Source: Albugo candida (lineage: Eukaryota > Oomycota > Peronosporomycetes > Albuginales). Taken from it: 64,000 bases of DNA. The DNA lies in NCBI GenBank assembly GCA_040437565.1, contig JBDOQK010000024.1:372001-436000 (forward strand), in the 5' to 3' direction. Position numbers and translations under genes: made by a program. Positions 1 through 10,637 of this stretch are shown one piece after another; positions within the stretch are counted from its first letter, which is position 1; each line of letters opens with the position of its first letter. A model generated the notes under the pieces. It saw nothing but the letters and a program-made list of their open reading frames with translations, ran no database searches and had not been told where the DNA came from.

Positions 1-30
1 AACGTATCCGCCACCACAAAAAGCGGGGAC

Positions 31-3000
31 ATGTCGAAAGCCGCTTCATCCTATCAACGTTCCTCGTGGACGCGTCGTCGTCGTGAAAGGGCGCAGCGAG
101 ATGAAAAGAAGCGAAAGCCGTATTCGCGTACCAGGAATCCTACCCGTCAGTACGTATCAGATCGCGGAGTGAACGAAAGCGACGAAGAAAGCTCCTTGGA
201 ATTAGAAACCGAAAGCGGGAAAGGAAGGAAAGGATTCATCAGTACGGTTTTAAGTTATGTTCCGTTTGTCCGAAATCTTCTATATGAAGAAAGTTTCTCA
301 GAACAAGAGGAAGACGTACGAGAAGAAGACGAAGAGGAAGAACAGGAAGAGGAAGCCCAATCTTCCATAAAAAAGAATGTCACAGATACACCAGAAAGCG
401 TTGCTGACCAAGAATCTCACTGTTCAATCAGCCAGAACGAAGAAATTCACGATCAAGTCGAGAAGAAGCCTGTTTGCCTTGGCAACACATTCGAACGACC
501 TGAAGAATGCTCATCCGAAAATGTTACTCCAACGATCTCAAAGACTTCTCAAAAAGCATTCGTATTTGATCGATGTCGAAAGCGCTCTCACGAGCCCAAT
601 TTGGACGAAATTCGCAAACTCGTCAAGCAGCAAAAGACGATCACTTGGGATGAGTATGAGCGTCTGTCTCGAGATCTGAGAGCTTTAGTGCAAGACGAAA
701 ATAGCGCCATGCCTCGACCCAAACCAAGCATGTCTGAACCCATCTTAGTCAAATCTCATCGTCAGCCTATTTTGGCCGCGTATGGAGCAAGAAATCGCTT
801 CAAAAGACTCCGTAGCTCGCGCTTACTCACACACGGACATCGAGATGCTGCTTCACGGAACGCATATTCTACTGCCATTGCAGAAAGAGTGATGAATTGC
901 TTACAAAAACTTGAGAGTCCGATGGAAGAAGAGCGAAAGAAACCAACAGTCGGATGCTCAGTGTCGTGGGCCAACTATCAACTGACACGAACTCAAAAGA
1001 AACTCGAGCGTGAAGCAATATCAGAGCATACGACCACTCAGCCTGAGGAAATCCCACCGACAAAAACGCTCCCAGCTATTTTTTCCATCCCAAATGCAAC
1101 GCCAACAACCGCTTTGAAACCTCCAAGTCCGGTCGTATCCGAGACCAATACCCCGATCGTTGGCGTCAAGACGCCTGAGAAAAAGATCGAGCACGCAGAA
1201 ACACATTTCAAATTCACCGCACCGGTGTCAGTGACCGACTCGACTGAGACTCAAGTCGATAGGAAGCTGAAATTCCTATTCTCTCCTCCACCCACTGAGA
1301 GACGCCCGCCCAGAAAAGCTTCATCTCAAAATGCATTCTCTGCTTTAGAAGGACCTCAACCTTTGTCATTTCTACCAGCTCTACCAAAAATGCACAGTGC
1401 GAAATTGCCTGAAGCGCCTCCAAGCAAAGCGCATACCAATTCAAATTCAATCAAAGAATCAAATCAGAAAGAAGAGCAAGCCGCAAAGAATTCACAACCA
1501 ACAAGTAGCCCATCAATCGCATTGGAGACTTCCAATCCGCTTGCCAGATTTATGAAATTGGCATCTGGTCAATGGAAATGCCCAACGTGTGCGGTCAGTA
1601 ACGCTGATGCACTCATCAAATGCCCATGTTGCGACACAGAGAACCCATCCGCAATTCAATCCAAAACGAGTGAGAAGACCGATCTCACTCCACCATCGTC
1701 GACATTCACATTTGGAGTACCTTCAAAGATGACAACGCCTTCCAATCCGACTCCAGCAAACTCCAGTCCAGATCGTATCGATTCCTTAGAGACCAGCGAA
1801 GCATTATCGCCACCCAAAGCCCCCGACTCCCTTCCATTCGTACAGTCCGCAATTTCTGCTTCGGACGCGAGCACGTCATTCAAATTTGGTATACAAGCTC
1901 CATCGACTGTATCATTTAGCGCTCCTGCTAGTAACTTCTCATTTGCGACCAAGATAGAGCCTTCAAATCCTTCGTTTTCATTCGGCATGACAACTGCTCC
2001 TGTACCACAAACAGCTGAACCCCTTAAAACAACATTCTCGGGTCTCATTCCAGTTCAAAGCACACAAATCGAAGAGGTGACCACGGAAGCCACGCAATTC
2101 GAGAAAACTCCAATTCAAAACGCGATTCCAAGCAGTAGAAAATGCAAACGGCCATTAGAGTCTTTTAATGAATCGATTCCGTCAAAGAAAACAGTCAATG
2201 AGCATCCGCCCGTGGAGGAAAAGAAAGCTTCATTCACATTTGGATCCTTAGAGCCGACCGCGGACACTAATTTGCATTCAAAATCCTCAGAGACAACGCC
2301 AAGTTCGACCAAGCCAGCATTCACATTTGGTTCCAGCTTACCCAATGTGACGTCCTTTTCGAACGATTCGGTTGGTAGCACGAAAACGACCTTCAATTCG
2401 GGATTTCCAACCACATCTTTCTCAAGTGATTCGGCAAGTGGAAGCAAAACATTTGGAAGCTCGAACAACAACGGAACTCCATCGTGTGGCACAGTATTCG
2501 GCTCTAATGCGACAAAACAGCCCGAAGCATTTGTATTCTCAGCCCCCGCTGCTATTGAAACACCTGTCAAAGAGCAAAATCTTCCGAAGAAACCATCGTT
2601 TACATTTGGCAGCAGCACTGAAAATGTCGCGACAGCACCAAACGCGAGCTTTGGAGCTTTTATATCAAATGCAAATGCCCCGAAAAGTCTTACGAGTAAC
2701 GCGTTCAGTGAGAAAAGTGAGAGCGGTTTCCAAGCGTTTGGAAACAATTCGAAGAATGAGACATCAGCTCCATTTGGAATATCGAGCGAAAATTCGTTTC
2801 TGAGCTCAACATTTGGGCAACTGCCGGCGGCAAATAACGCATTTGGATCGTTGACACCTGCAGGGAATGGAAATGGTGCTTTCAACTCACAGACTCTGAA
2901 TTCCGCTCCCAATTTCGGGTCTTCAGCATCCGCGAACGTACCACCAACTTTTGGAAGCGTTCCAAACCAATTCGCTCCAGGAAACAACGCTCCGACTTTC

Positions 3001-3231
3001 GGGAATGTTCCATTTGGTGGGAACCCAAACAGCTCGGTATTTGGGAATTCAGGTCCATTTTCGACTTTTGGGTCAAATTGCATGGAGAGACCTGCTTCCG
3101 GCCCGGCATTCGGAACTTCGTCTATCGGTATGAATGGTCCAAATTCATTTTCTATTGGCTCGGCACCCACACAACCGCCTCAGCGTGCTGGTCGACGAAT
3201 TCTTCGTGCGCGAATGCGAGGAAAACGGTAA
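31..3231 (+). CDS. FG-repeat nucleoporin with one RanBP2-type zinc finger
   Basis: Single-exon frame of 1066 residues. The first 60 residues are very basic, followed by an acidic Glu-rich stretch (about residues 90-110). Near residue 512 there is a zinc finger of RanBP2 type (WKCPTC, then CPCC after ten residues). From about residue 550 to the end the protein is Ser/Thr/Pro-rich with many FG dipeptides in FTFG, FKFG, FSFG and xFGS contexts, and it ends in a basic tail (RRILRARMRGKR). Known biology: FG nucleoporins line the nuclear pore and bind importins; the zinc finger plus FxFG repeats resemble Nup153, and basic ends resemble yeast Nup1. Inference: a nuclear-basket-side nucleoporin. The stop is only 65 bases from the next start codon. 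The exact orthologue name is uncertain because FG proteins diverge fast. Confidence 0.85.
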   Translation: MSKAASSYQRSSWTRRRRERAQRDEKKRKPYSRTRNPTRQYVSDRGVNESDEESSLELETESGKGRKGFISTVLSYVPFVRNLLYEESFSEQEEDVREEDEEEEQEEEAQSSIKKNVTDTPESVADQESHCSISQNEEIHDQVEKKPVCLGNTFERPEECSSENVTPTISKTSQKAFVFDRCRKRSHEPNLDEIRKLVKQQKTITWDEYERLSRDLRALVQDENSAMPRPKPSMSEPILVKSHRQPILAAYGARNRFKRLRSSRLLTHGHRDAASRNAYSTAIAERVMNCLQKLESPMEEERKKPTVGCSVSWANYQLTRTQKKLEREAISEHTTTQPEEIPPTKTLPAIFSIPNATPTTALKPPSPVVSETNTPIVGVKTPEKKIEHAETHFKFTAPVSVTDSTETQVDRKLKFLFSPPPTERRPPRKASSQNAFSALEGPQPLSFLPALPKMHSAKLPEAPPSKAHTNSNSIKESNQKEEQAAKNSQPTSSPSIALETSNPLARFMKLASGQWKCPTCAVSNADALIKCPCCDTENPSAIQSKTSEKTDLTPPSSTFTFGVPSKMTTPSNPTPANSSPDRIDSLETSEALSPPKAPDSLPFVQSAISASDASTSFKFGIQAPSTVSFSAPASNFSFATKIEPSNPSFSFGMTTAPVPQTAEPLKTTFSGLIPVQSTQIEEVTTEATQFEKTPIQNAIPSSRKCKRPLESFNESIPSKKTVNEHPPVEEKKASFTFGSLEPTADTNLHSKSSETTPSSTKPAFTFGSSLPNVTSFSNDSVGSTKTTFNSGFPTTSFSSDSASGSKTFGSSNNNGTPSCGTVFGSNATKQPEAFVFSAPAAIETPVKEQNLPKKPSFTFGSSTENVATAPNASFGAFISNANAPKSLTSNAFSEKSESGFQAFGNNSKNETSAPFGISSENSFLSSTFGQLPAANNAFGSLTPAGNGNGAFNSQTLNSAPNFGSSASANVPPTFGSVPNQFAPGNNAPTFGNVPFGGNPNSSVFGNSGPFSTFGSNCMERPASGPAFGTSSIGMNGPNSFSIGSAPTQPPQRAGRRILRARMRGKR

Positions 3232-3296
3232 GTCTGACGAAAAAAAAACAATTTATTATTAGCAATTTGGTGGTTTTTCGTCAGAAATCAGTAATG

Positions 3297-4350
3297 AGTA
3301 AAGTTGTGCCTCCGCGCGTATCGCCGGCCGATGGAAATGTGACAATTGGCAGTCTCAAAGGCGTAATGCTATGCAATCGCCCATGTGGGAATGAGAATCG
3401 AAATGCAGCGACCACACTTCCAATTGAAAATGAGAAGAGAACAGATCGATTCGCATTTGTCGCTGGCGTTCCTGCAGAGCCGATCGGATATAACGTTCCA
3501 ATTCACGCGGAATCCACGGTACGTGTGACATGCGTATGCGGATATTGGCTCAAGTATAGCGATAGCACGGAATCAAACGCGATAAGAGTCATACGGCGCT
3601 GGCGAAACATCGGAAATGGCTGTTTGAACTTCAGCAGGAGCGTAATCGTCTTGGAGATCTGTTGGAAAAAGATGAAGAAAAACGTATCCGACGTAAAGAA
3701 TTGTACGCTTTTTCTTGTAGAGTGGAGTGGTATACTGATTCTTGTGCAGGTTCTCGCAGCGTGAAGCTGTCCATCGTCACGCTATTCGCGCTGGAGTCGA
3801 TAGTCCGAATGAGATTGTGAGAGCTTCTCAGAAACTGCTTCGACCGATGTGGGCGCTGACCGAGGAATCCGCCAACGAGAAAGAAGAATGGATCGATGAT
3901 ACAGCTGCTGAAGAACTGATCTCTTTTGCCGACGAGCTCGATATCGATTCCTTCATGGATGACGTTGAAATCAAAGCTCGTGTAGCTCAAGTGGATCAGC
4001 AAGTAGCGCAAATGGAATCCCTCGTAAAGGCAGAAACCGCGCGAGAAATTTGGACCGAATCCGATCATTCCGTCGTCCCTTTGACAGCCGCTAATCTCGC
4101 AACGTTACCCGACACTGTCAATGTCAATGACACCGAAAGTATTGCCGCATCCGTGCTCTCTGAGAAATCCATCCGCTCTGTCCATTCCACTCGATCCATT
4201 GCTGCTCTTACGCGCCGCGTACAAGCCAAAATGGAGGAAGAGTACCTGGCACCGCGAGTGGTCGTTGTGGACGAAAGTGACGGCGCACGTATGAACATCA
4301 AAGCACTTCCAAGCAATTTGCCGTATATCCATCGAAATCCAGCTATCTAG
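3297..4350 (+). CDS. Conserved unknown protein, three exons, predicted coiled coil
   Basis: I read three exons, 3297-3518, 3566-3702 and 3750-4350, joined by two GT..AG introns of 47 nt each; the frame stays open across both and gives 319 residues. The N-terminus is Gly/Pro-containing and lacks a signal peptide. The middle is charged and helical (LFELQQERNRLGDLLEKDEE, then RKELFSQREAV). An acidic segment follows (WIDDTAAEELISFADELDI), then a Ser/Thr-rich tail. The repeated heptad-like charge pattern suggests a coiled coil. I do not recognise the family; a flagellar or cytoskeletal role is only a guess. It lies 65 bases downstream of the nucleoporin gene and is convergent with importin-alpha, whose stop is 138 bases away. 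Confidence 0.7.
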
Positions 4351-4487
4351 TCGTAATATATCCATTTTCATATGTGTTGAGTCAATTGGGAGGAGCGGAA
4401 GCTTGAGTCGTTGCGAAGAATGTGAATGAGAATGTATTTCTCATTTGATTACATAAAAAAAGAAAAGCCAAAACTCGAGCGTATGGA

Positions 4488-5965
4488 TCATTGGAATTGG
4501 AAGACATTCGGTTGATCTCCGCCAGTGCCAAATTGAAATTGTTGAGCTGAGGCATCGGCCGTAGGAACGAGACTCGCTTCTGCGTCTTCCTCGCCATGGA
4601 AATAGACGGCCACAATCTCAAGCGATTTGCGATATATTTCTACAAAATGGTCTCAGTACGGAACAGGAGAACACAGACGTGCGCATGTACCTTCGTTCTG
4701 ATGATACTGAAGGCTTTGAATCTTGCTAACGCCATCGACTTCATCTATTAACGTTGCGACCTCATTCTGCTCGGACGTCTTTAGCTTTTCGCCGACTCTG
4801 AGAACATTTTCCAATCCTTCTAACGCCACCATCGCCAATTTCGCGTCATTGACTTCTAAGAGATCGCATAGAGGTTTGATGCATCCTACGTTTTCATAAT
4901 GAGCACAGATTTACATCCACAGAACGAGATAAGACTCTACCGAGTGTGACAAGATGCATAATCTGCTCATCGGTGCCTCCTGAAGTTGCATTCGATACAG
5001 CCCAAGCTGCTTCTTTCTGAATATCGAATTCGGCTGTTGATAAGAGTCGGATCAAAGTAGGAAATATGTCCTCATCCACGACGGCTTGAATCTGAGCTTG
5101 ATTGCCGGCAGTGATATTCGAAAGTGTCCAGCATGTTTCTTTACGAATAGCGCGTCTTGGATTCTCCAAAAGTGCCCGGAGGCATCGTAGTGCGGAGAAA
5201 TTGATATTTATCTGACCAAACGAGTGAGTCACTATCCGATCAACTCGATTGGGAAATCCGTACCTGAGTCTGGACATCGTCTCCTGTCACGATATTTCCC
5301 ACAGTTCGAAGTGCTGGTGTTTGTACCAAGCTTGAAGGGTACATCAATAGCNNNNNNNNNNNNNNNNNNNNNNNNNNNNNNNNNNNNNNNNNNNNNNNNN
5401 NNNNNNNNNNNNNNNNNNNNNNNNNNNNNNNNNNNNNNNNNNNNNNNNNNNCGCCTGTTTGAATGACTTCCTTGATTGGAGGATTGCGTTCTGAGTAGAT
5501 TGGGTCAGCAATAGTCATTCAGGACTTTGTTGAGCTCACATACCAATCGATAAAAGCTTCCGGAACTTTGTAACCGCGTTGAGTTGTGTTGTTACGTCTT
5601 GTGCATGAACATCTGTTAACATTTGTGGGAGTTCTGCCAACTTGATGAAAAAAGAGAGGGTATGCATAAGATCAGGTTATACAGTAAGACAGTCGATACC
5701 AACCCGCTTCTGTAAGTGTCTATCGGGGCTATCCTCGCCAACCGATGGAAGCGAATCTGCTCCTCCCTACGCGATGAGTTTTAGAAATGAATAATTTGAA
5801 TGAGAGAGTTGGATTTTGGGATACCATGCGTCGTCGTTGATTGATACGATCCTCTTTGATTGTTTTGCGGATCTGCACAGTCGTTTCAGATCGTCGACGT
5901 CGTAATTCGTCGGCATCGATTCCTTTCTTGAAAAGGTTTTTACGGTCGGATGCGCGTAATGCCAT
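4488..5965 (-). CDS. Importin subunit alpha (ARM-repeat NLS receptor), interrupted by an assembly gap
   Basis: The gene starts at 5965 with an importin-beta-binding domain ([18 protein letters not shown], then a basic INQRRRM), followed by ARM repeats with family-typical strings ([54 protein letters not shown]). Exons I can place on the minus strand are 5965-5825, 5766-5704, 5640 to about 5533, one ending at about 5467 beside the gap, then 5351-5264, 5211-4941, 4885-4691 and 4639-4488, with introns of about 51-63 nt. It binds nuclear localisation signals and, with importin-beta, carries cargo through pores. The 100-N run at 5352-5451 removes roughly ARM repeats 1-4; the pseudogene copy near 36.3-36.85 kb suggests about 0.5 kb is missing. 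The C-terminal acidic tail ends in [11 protein letters not shown]. Confidence 0.9.
5352..5451. other. Assembly gap (100 N) inside importin-alpha, no flanking overlap
   Basis: The bases on either side do not repeat one another, unlike most gaps here. Aligning both sides to the importin-alpha pseudogene places the left edge near 36333 and the right edge near 36849, so about 0.5 kb of coding sequence is missing rather than 100 bases. Confidence 0.85.
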
Positions 5966-6069
5966 ATTTAGTACTGGTTGTCAGCGACTGAGATGTTCTG
6001 ATACAATTCGAAAGCAAACGCAAGTTGAAAGCAAGTCGGAATCGATTTTATGTGATTGTTGGGTGGTTT

Positions 6070-7155
6070 CGCAGTGAGCTTTCACAATTAATACCTCTGA
6101 AGAGCGAATACCCTGTGGGACTACATAAAAGACAGGGTATTATCCCATAGCGCTACTGATGCTATTCGATTCGCACTAAGAGAACTAACCTTGCTATATA
6201 AACTTTTGATTATCAGCGATGTTGACTCAATTATAGCATTCGTATCGTCTACTTGTCATTACTGCATGGCAAAACGGGTATAAAAAATTATACAACTTGC
6301 CACTTATAAGTTGTTCGCTTCAGTGGAAACCGAAATGTCTCCAATTATAGATCAGCTTAGTGGAGCCAGCAGCGCAGTATCCCCTTCTTTATGAAGATCA
6401 ACAAGGTGCTGACATTGGCGGAAAGCGGAAGGCGAGTTTTTTATGCTGAATCCGACTTGGTACTATCGTTAGGAAGAAAATGATTCTAGACAAGTCAACT
6501 CAAAGCGTGAAAGCTACGATATAGATGATATGGAGCACTCGGACAAGGAGACGGAGTGATTCGGGAAGCAATCGATCGCTAAGGCACTTCTCAAATGGTA
6601 TGACTACGAACTTGAATCCGAGATTGGACGCTGCCACCGTTGCAAAAGGACCCGTGGTAGATGAGATGCGCACTCTTTAGCAATTTTACAAATGGTGGGT
6701 AGTTGTACAGCGGGTACTCGGAGCTCCTATAACCGCGTTGAAATGATAGGTGCATTAATAATGTTTCAAAGATAGAAACGTTGCAAATGCTTGTGAAATG
6801 CAATCCCAAAAATGGATAATCCGTCTTTCCGCTTACGATACGCTTCGATTGCAATACTTTAACAAAGTATTGAGACATACTTTCTACTGAATTTCTCCAT
6901 CACGTCATATCGCAAGATAATATGCGAAATGTCTATATATAGAAGTAATAAATGATGTTGTGAGTTTTTTTGAATGACAAAACAAATTCTAAATTCACAG
7001 GATTCAGTTTCTGATCGCCCAAGTGCACCTTTCGACCTGTTTGTATCCTGTCGTGCTATTCGATTCCTTAGATTCCGCTGCAAATGATTACGTGTACACA
7101 GCGAGCAAAGTCCATTGATACTTGCTTGTGTGAGATTAAACTGATACTTTGGCAT
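6070..7155. repeat. Duplicated spacer module 1: importin-alpha upstream region, eroded MAD1-linked segment, antisense frame
   Basis: Bases 5990-6375 match 37360-37790 and partly 8440-8735 (shared landmarks: CGGGTATAA, TTATACAACTTGCCACTTATAA, ATTATAGATCAGC). Bases 6470-6560 match the run-up to the MAD1 relics elsewhere. From 6590 to 7155 the minus strand holds a broken but protein-like frame (FETLLMHLSFQRGY; LRYDVMEKFSRKY; LRNRIARQ) shared with spacers at 26.8, 33.1-33.6 and 38.9-39.4 kb. No intact gene is visible. It sits between importin-alpha and the secreted protein gene at 7218. Confidence 0.65.
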
Positions 7156-7217
7156 TCACTTTTACTTTTGCTATCAAGAACGCAACCAAGTATCAACTGC
7201 ACACCCTGCAACATCCG

Positions 7218-8138
7218 ATGAGTCATTCCAAGCTCCTCTACCAGCTCGTGTGTGTATGCGCACTTTGTGTGATCCGTTTCAACTATTGTCAAACAAAAAA
7301 AGGATGCATAGTGACGATGCCATCTGAAGATGCTACTGGAATTTTTGCGATGTTACTGTTGGCAAAGTCCGATTCATTCATTCAAGAATGTTCGGAATAC
7401 CTGTATATACACGACTCCTATTCTGAAGATAAAACCATTCTGCGCCCATTTTTCGAAGAGTCCATTCTGAAGGCCAATTTGCACATCGGTACTGAGGTTG
7501 ATGATATTCTTATAGCTCTGGAATCAGCCACATCCGCCCGAATTTTGATCCTGGGATCGTATCAGCACGTGGCACAAGCCTTTAAAAAATTTGGTCATGA
7601 AGCGGTTGGCACCGTTGTAAAAGAAATCTTTTTGGCACGTTGGGATAATGACGACGGTGCCGATCCTGAACAGCAAAGCACTTCTCCCTGGCTTACATAC
7701 AATGAAGATGTCGCCTCAATCCTGCAAGTTGGATCTCTGAAGGGCAAATTTTGCATTATGGATCTACGTACCGGCAGTACGCACGCATCGATAATTCCAA
7801 GCAATATGTGGGGACATCTCTTCTTACAACTAAAGGAAAGCAAAATACCCTTCATAGAACGCTTATCGCGCTCGAGATTTCCTTTTCCTGTAGACCCGAG
7901 ATATACGAATGGTCCAGTTTCCGTGGACGGTATCCTAGCTGAAAAACTAAGTTTCTCAGTCATCGTGGCTGCACTGGCGATGTTTTACCCCAAAGTCTTT
8001 ATAAGGGGAACTATTGATTACAAATACAGCCGTGATGGCATAGGGGGAACGAACAGTATTGTGGAAACGGCAATCACTACAATCGACCATGAGGAACTTG
8101 GGAAATTGGTTCTTGATCTGTTCAAAAAATACAAGTAA
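7218..8138 (+). CDS. Secreted nucleoside-hydrolase-like protein, degenerate active site
   Basis: 306 residues from the ATG at 7218, chosen because it begins a good signal peptide (MSHSKLLYQLVCVCALCVI, cleavage near NYCQ) aligned with starts in the paralogues at 28049 and 39560. The body shares the family frame: a first strand before the active-site loop, a strand ending LILGSYQHVAQAFKKFG, then VKEIFLARW, and a C-terminal VIVAALAMFYP block. In the two better-preserved paralogues the loop reads TDGEPDD, the metal-binding aspartate motif of nucleoside hydrolases; here it is MPSEDAT, and the C-terminal block reads SVIVAAL where they have ADIVAAL. Inference: a secreted protein with a nucleoside-hydrolase fold but probably no ordinary hydrolase activity. 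It sits downstream of a duplicated MAD1-type spacer. It could be a host-facing secreted protein, but nothing in the sequence proves that. Confidence 0.75.
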   Translation: MSHSKLLYQLVCVCALCVIRFNYCQTKKGCIVTMPSEDATGIFAMLLLAKSDSFIQECSEYLYIHDSYSEDKTILRPFFEESILKANLHIGTEVDDILIALESATSARILILGSYQHVAQAFKKFGHEAVGTVVKEIFLARWDNDDGADPEQQSTSPWLTYNEDVASILQVGSLKGKFCIMDLRTGSTHASIIPSNMWGHLFLQLKESKIPFIERLSRSRFPFPVDPRYTNGPVSVDGILAEKLSFSVIVAALAMFYPKVFIRGTIDYKYSRDGIGGTNSIVETAITTIDHEELGKLVLDLFKKYK

Positions 8139-8339
8139 GGTTGGTAAACAGGCGCTTGAACAAGTTGTCCTCTGAAGGCTCCTTTATCAAGTAGTAGAAG
8201 TCTTAAACATTGATAGTGACTTCCACATATGTCTAAACGACCCAAAGAAACTTGTTTGCCTTTATCAATATACCATGATTTTCTTACTCGTGGATGAAAG
8301 TCAAAGAGTTACATTCGTATGTATCTTGAATGATGCATG

Positions 8340-8439
8340 NNNNNNNNNNNNNNNNNNNNNNNNNNNNNNNNNNNNNNNNNNNNNNNNNNNNNNNNNNNNN
8401 NNNNNNNNNNNNNNNNNNNNNNNNNNNNNNNNNNNNNNN
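8340..8439. other. Assembly gap (100 N), no flanking overlap
   Basis: The left side (CTTGAATGATGCATG) matches downstream sequence of the paralogous pseudogene near 34650. The right side enters a repeat also found at 6113 and 37562. The true size is unknown. Confidence 0.8.
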
Positions 8440-8900
8440 GGAATACATAAAAGACAGGGTATCATCCCATAGCGCTATTGATGCTATTCGCTTCGCACTA
8501 AGAGAACCAAGCATGCTATAGAGAGATTTTTCATTATCTGTGATGCTGACTCAATTATAGCATACGTATCGTCTATTGTCACTGCTTCATGCCGAACCGG
8601 GTATAAAAAAAATTATACAACTTGCCACTTATAAGTTGTTGGCTTGAGTCGCAACGCAGATAGCAGGAAATGGCTTCAATTATAGATCAGCTTAGTGGAG
8701 TCAGCTGCGTAGCATCCCCTTCTTTTTGAATGACGCTGCAGCAATGAATAATTCAAGTTTGAAGTCGTACAGCTACGAGCCTAATTCAAATGTTCCAAAT
8801 ACATTTAAAGATGAAGAAGGTTTTGATAGTGGCGAGAAGCGGAATACGAGGTTGCTATGGTGGATCCTACCTAATGCTCTGAACAACTAATCCTTCCAAC
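8440..8900. repeat. Duplicated importin-upstream/MAD1-linker repeat
   Basis: This stretch is a diverged copy of 6113-6400 and 37562-37900, sharing TATAGCAT..CGTATCGTCTA, a CGGGTATAA box and TTATACAACTTGCCACTTATAA. No reading frame of note is present. It leads directly into the MAD1 relic that follows, in the same order as at 37.6-38.5 kb. Confidence 0.7.
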
Positions 8901-8914
8901 TGCTACTTTATAAA

Positions 8915-9435
8915 GCGGAAGTGCTATTGGAAGCCGTTGTCGATCGACTACAGAGCTTACTGCAATGCAGCAAACGCACGCATAGAAGTAAACCCATGCA
9001 GCTGAATGGTGCAAAAAGAAGCTCAACAAAATGTCGCCATAGCTATCGTTGGGAGGAAATTACTGTCAAAGGCGTCAACACAATGCGTGAAAGCTACGAC
9101 ATAGATCGTATGGAGCACAAAAAAATGAGGGCATCTGGTCTAGACCCCAGAGAAGCGTTGTACGTTTGAGTCAATGTGTTCTGCTTCAAGGGACGACGAA
9201 TTATCGCCCTTGTCGTCAATATATGCGGCTCAAATAGACGACGTGCTACTGGATAGAACGGATAAGACAGGGGTGTGGAGCCACTCGATAGAGGTTCTTG
9301 TCGTCAGATGGATTATATTTCTCTACCTATCGATCATCCCTGCTTTTGTTGGAATTCCCAGTTTGCGATTTTCGGAGAAACATGCTTTGTCCGAAATAGC
9401 TATAGGTACTAATTACAGTCGCGCGCTACTGTTTT
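8915..9435 (+). pseudogene. Decayed MAD1 3' fragment (module 2)
   Basis: The segment is a diverged relic of the MAD1 C-terminal exon. SIYAAQIDDVLLDRTDKTG aligns with SMYAAQREDELLVRMDKAG of the intact gene, and IIPAFVGIPSLRFSEKH aligns with SFPAFLGTLTLHLFERQ. The DNA aligns between these blocks too (GAGC.ACTCGA.A.AG, then CGTCAGAT). Stops and shifts interrupt it and there is no N-terminal half. The upstream part (TACTGCAATGCAGCAAACGC) is shared with relics at 32.1 and 37.98 kb. Confidence 0.7.
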
Positions 9436-9439
9436 GATT

Positions 9440-10637
9440 CTTGCAATCAAACTTTGAATTATGTCACGGGTTTTAATCGTACAAGTAAGGAGCGTAAGGA
9501 GTCTATTTTATTGTTGCGTTTCTCAATAGTCGTGGACGCTTCATCTCTAAAGTTTTGTTGTTTCTAAAGCTGTGCATCGTCTTTTTTCAAGCACACGTCA
9601 GACGTTGGACGTCATCTGAGATATTGTAGGAATCAATCCAAGCAAGACGCCACTTGCAAGAGGAAAAAATAGCGCGCGTAACATGATGTGTACGAGGAAG
9701 ATACAGACAAGCTGCAGATTTAAGAGAGTTGTCAAGAAAGGATCTCTCTGTGATAAATAGACATCCTGGTCAACAGATCAGCGCGACATAATGCGCAAGT
9801 TGCAGCAGATCTCATGCAGAAAGCATCCATCTCAGGCGCTCAAACGTTACGCTATAGAGAAAATTGATCGTGAAGGCACTTCAGGTGTTGCGACGATAAC
9901 CACGCTCTAGGGATTGGACTGCGTAAGGGCCCGTAGATGAGATGCACCCGCTTGATAGCGATCAATTGTGACATGTAAGAAGTTGCGTATTGCAGGTGAC
10001 ATCTCATTACACTTGTACCGATTCTGTTGCGTGCTTTCCTCGCTGTGCCATTTAAAAGACACACCGATATTAAATGCGTCGCAATTTATAAATACACTAC
10101 TCATTATACTCTTCCTGACGCTTGGATCATTGTCAACGCCCTTTTTTACGAAAATAGCGCCGCATGCGATAATACGTAACAGATACCACCGATGACNNNN
10201 NNNNNNNNNNNNNNNNNNNNNNNNNNNNNNNNNNNNNNNNNNNNNNNNNNNNNNNNNNNNNNNNNNNNNNNNNNNNNNNNNNNNNNNNNNNNNNNNTGCT
10301 TTCCTCGCTGTGCCATTTAAAAGACACACCGATATTAAATGCGTCGCAATTTATAAATACACTACTCATTATACTCTTCCTGACGCTTGGATCATTGTCA
10401 ACGCCCTTTTTTACGAAAATAGCGCCGCATGCGATAATACGTAACAGATACCACCGATGACAAGTCCCTTAGATGAATGAATTTCTCCCGAGGACCCAAA
10501 AATACAAAAAGGAGGAGGTCAAAGCATTAAATAACAATATTTAGATATAATTCAAATGACCCGATGGGTTCCAAAATGGCAGCAATCACACATGCCGATG
10601 CAACAATTCAGAATCGACTTGAAGACATCTTACCGAT
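9440..10637. other. Spacer with module-2 debris, gap and false overlap; no gene seen
   Basis: It continues the duplicated post-MAD1 spacer (GACATCCTGGTCAAC, GCGACATAATGCG, a minus-strand trace IAIKRVHLIYGP). Unlike the other modules, it is not followed by a nucleoside-hydrolase-like gene but runs into the ABC transporter 3' end. Bases 10032-10196 are repeated exactly at 10297-10461 around the 100-N gap. Confidence 0.6.
10032..10461. repeat. Exact 165-base direct repeat flanking a 100-N gap (likely false duplication)
   Basis: Bases 10032-10196 and 10297-10461 look identical and abut the N run 10197-10296 on both sides. This is expected when two overlapping contigs are joined with a fixed gap instead of being merged. 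Confidence 0.9.

Noticed and set aside
2115-3170. 351-residue minus-strand open frame opposite the nucleoporin gene
   Set aside because: It is the reverse reading of the FG-repeat coding region; its composition mirrors the repeats and it has no domain. The plus-strand nucleoporin explains the sequence.
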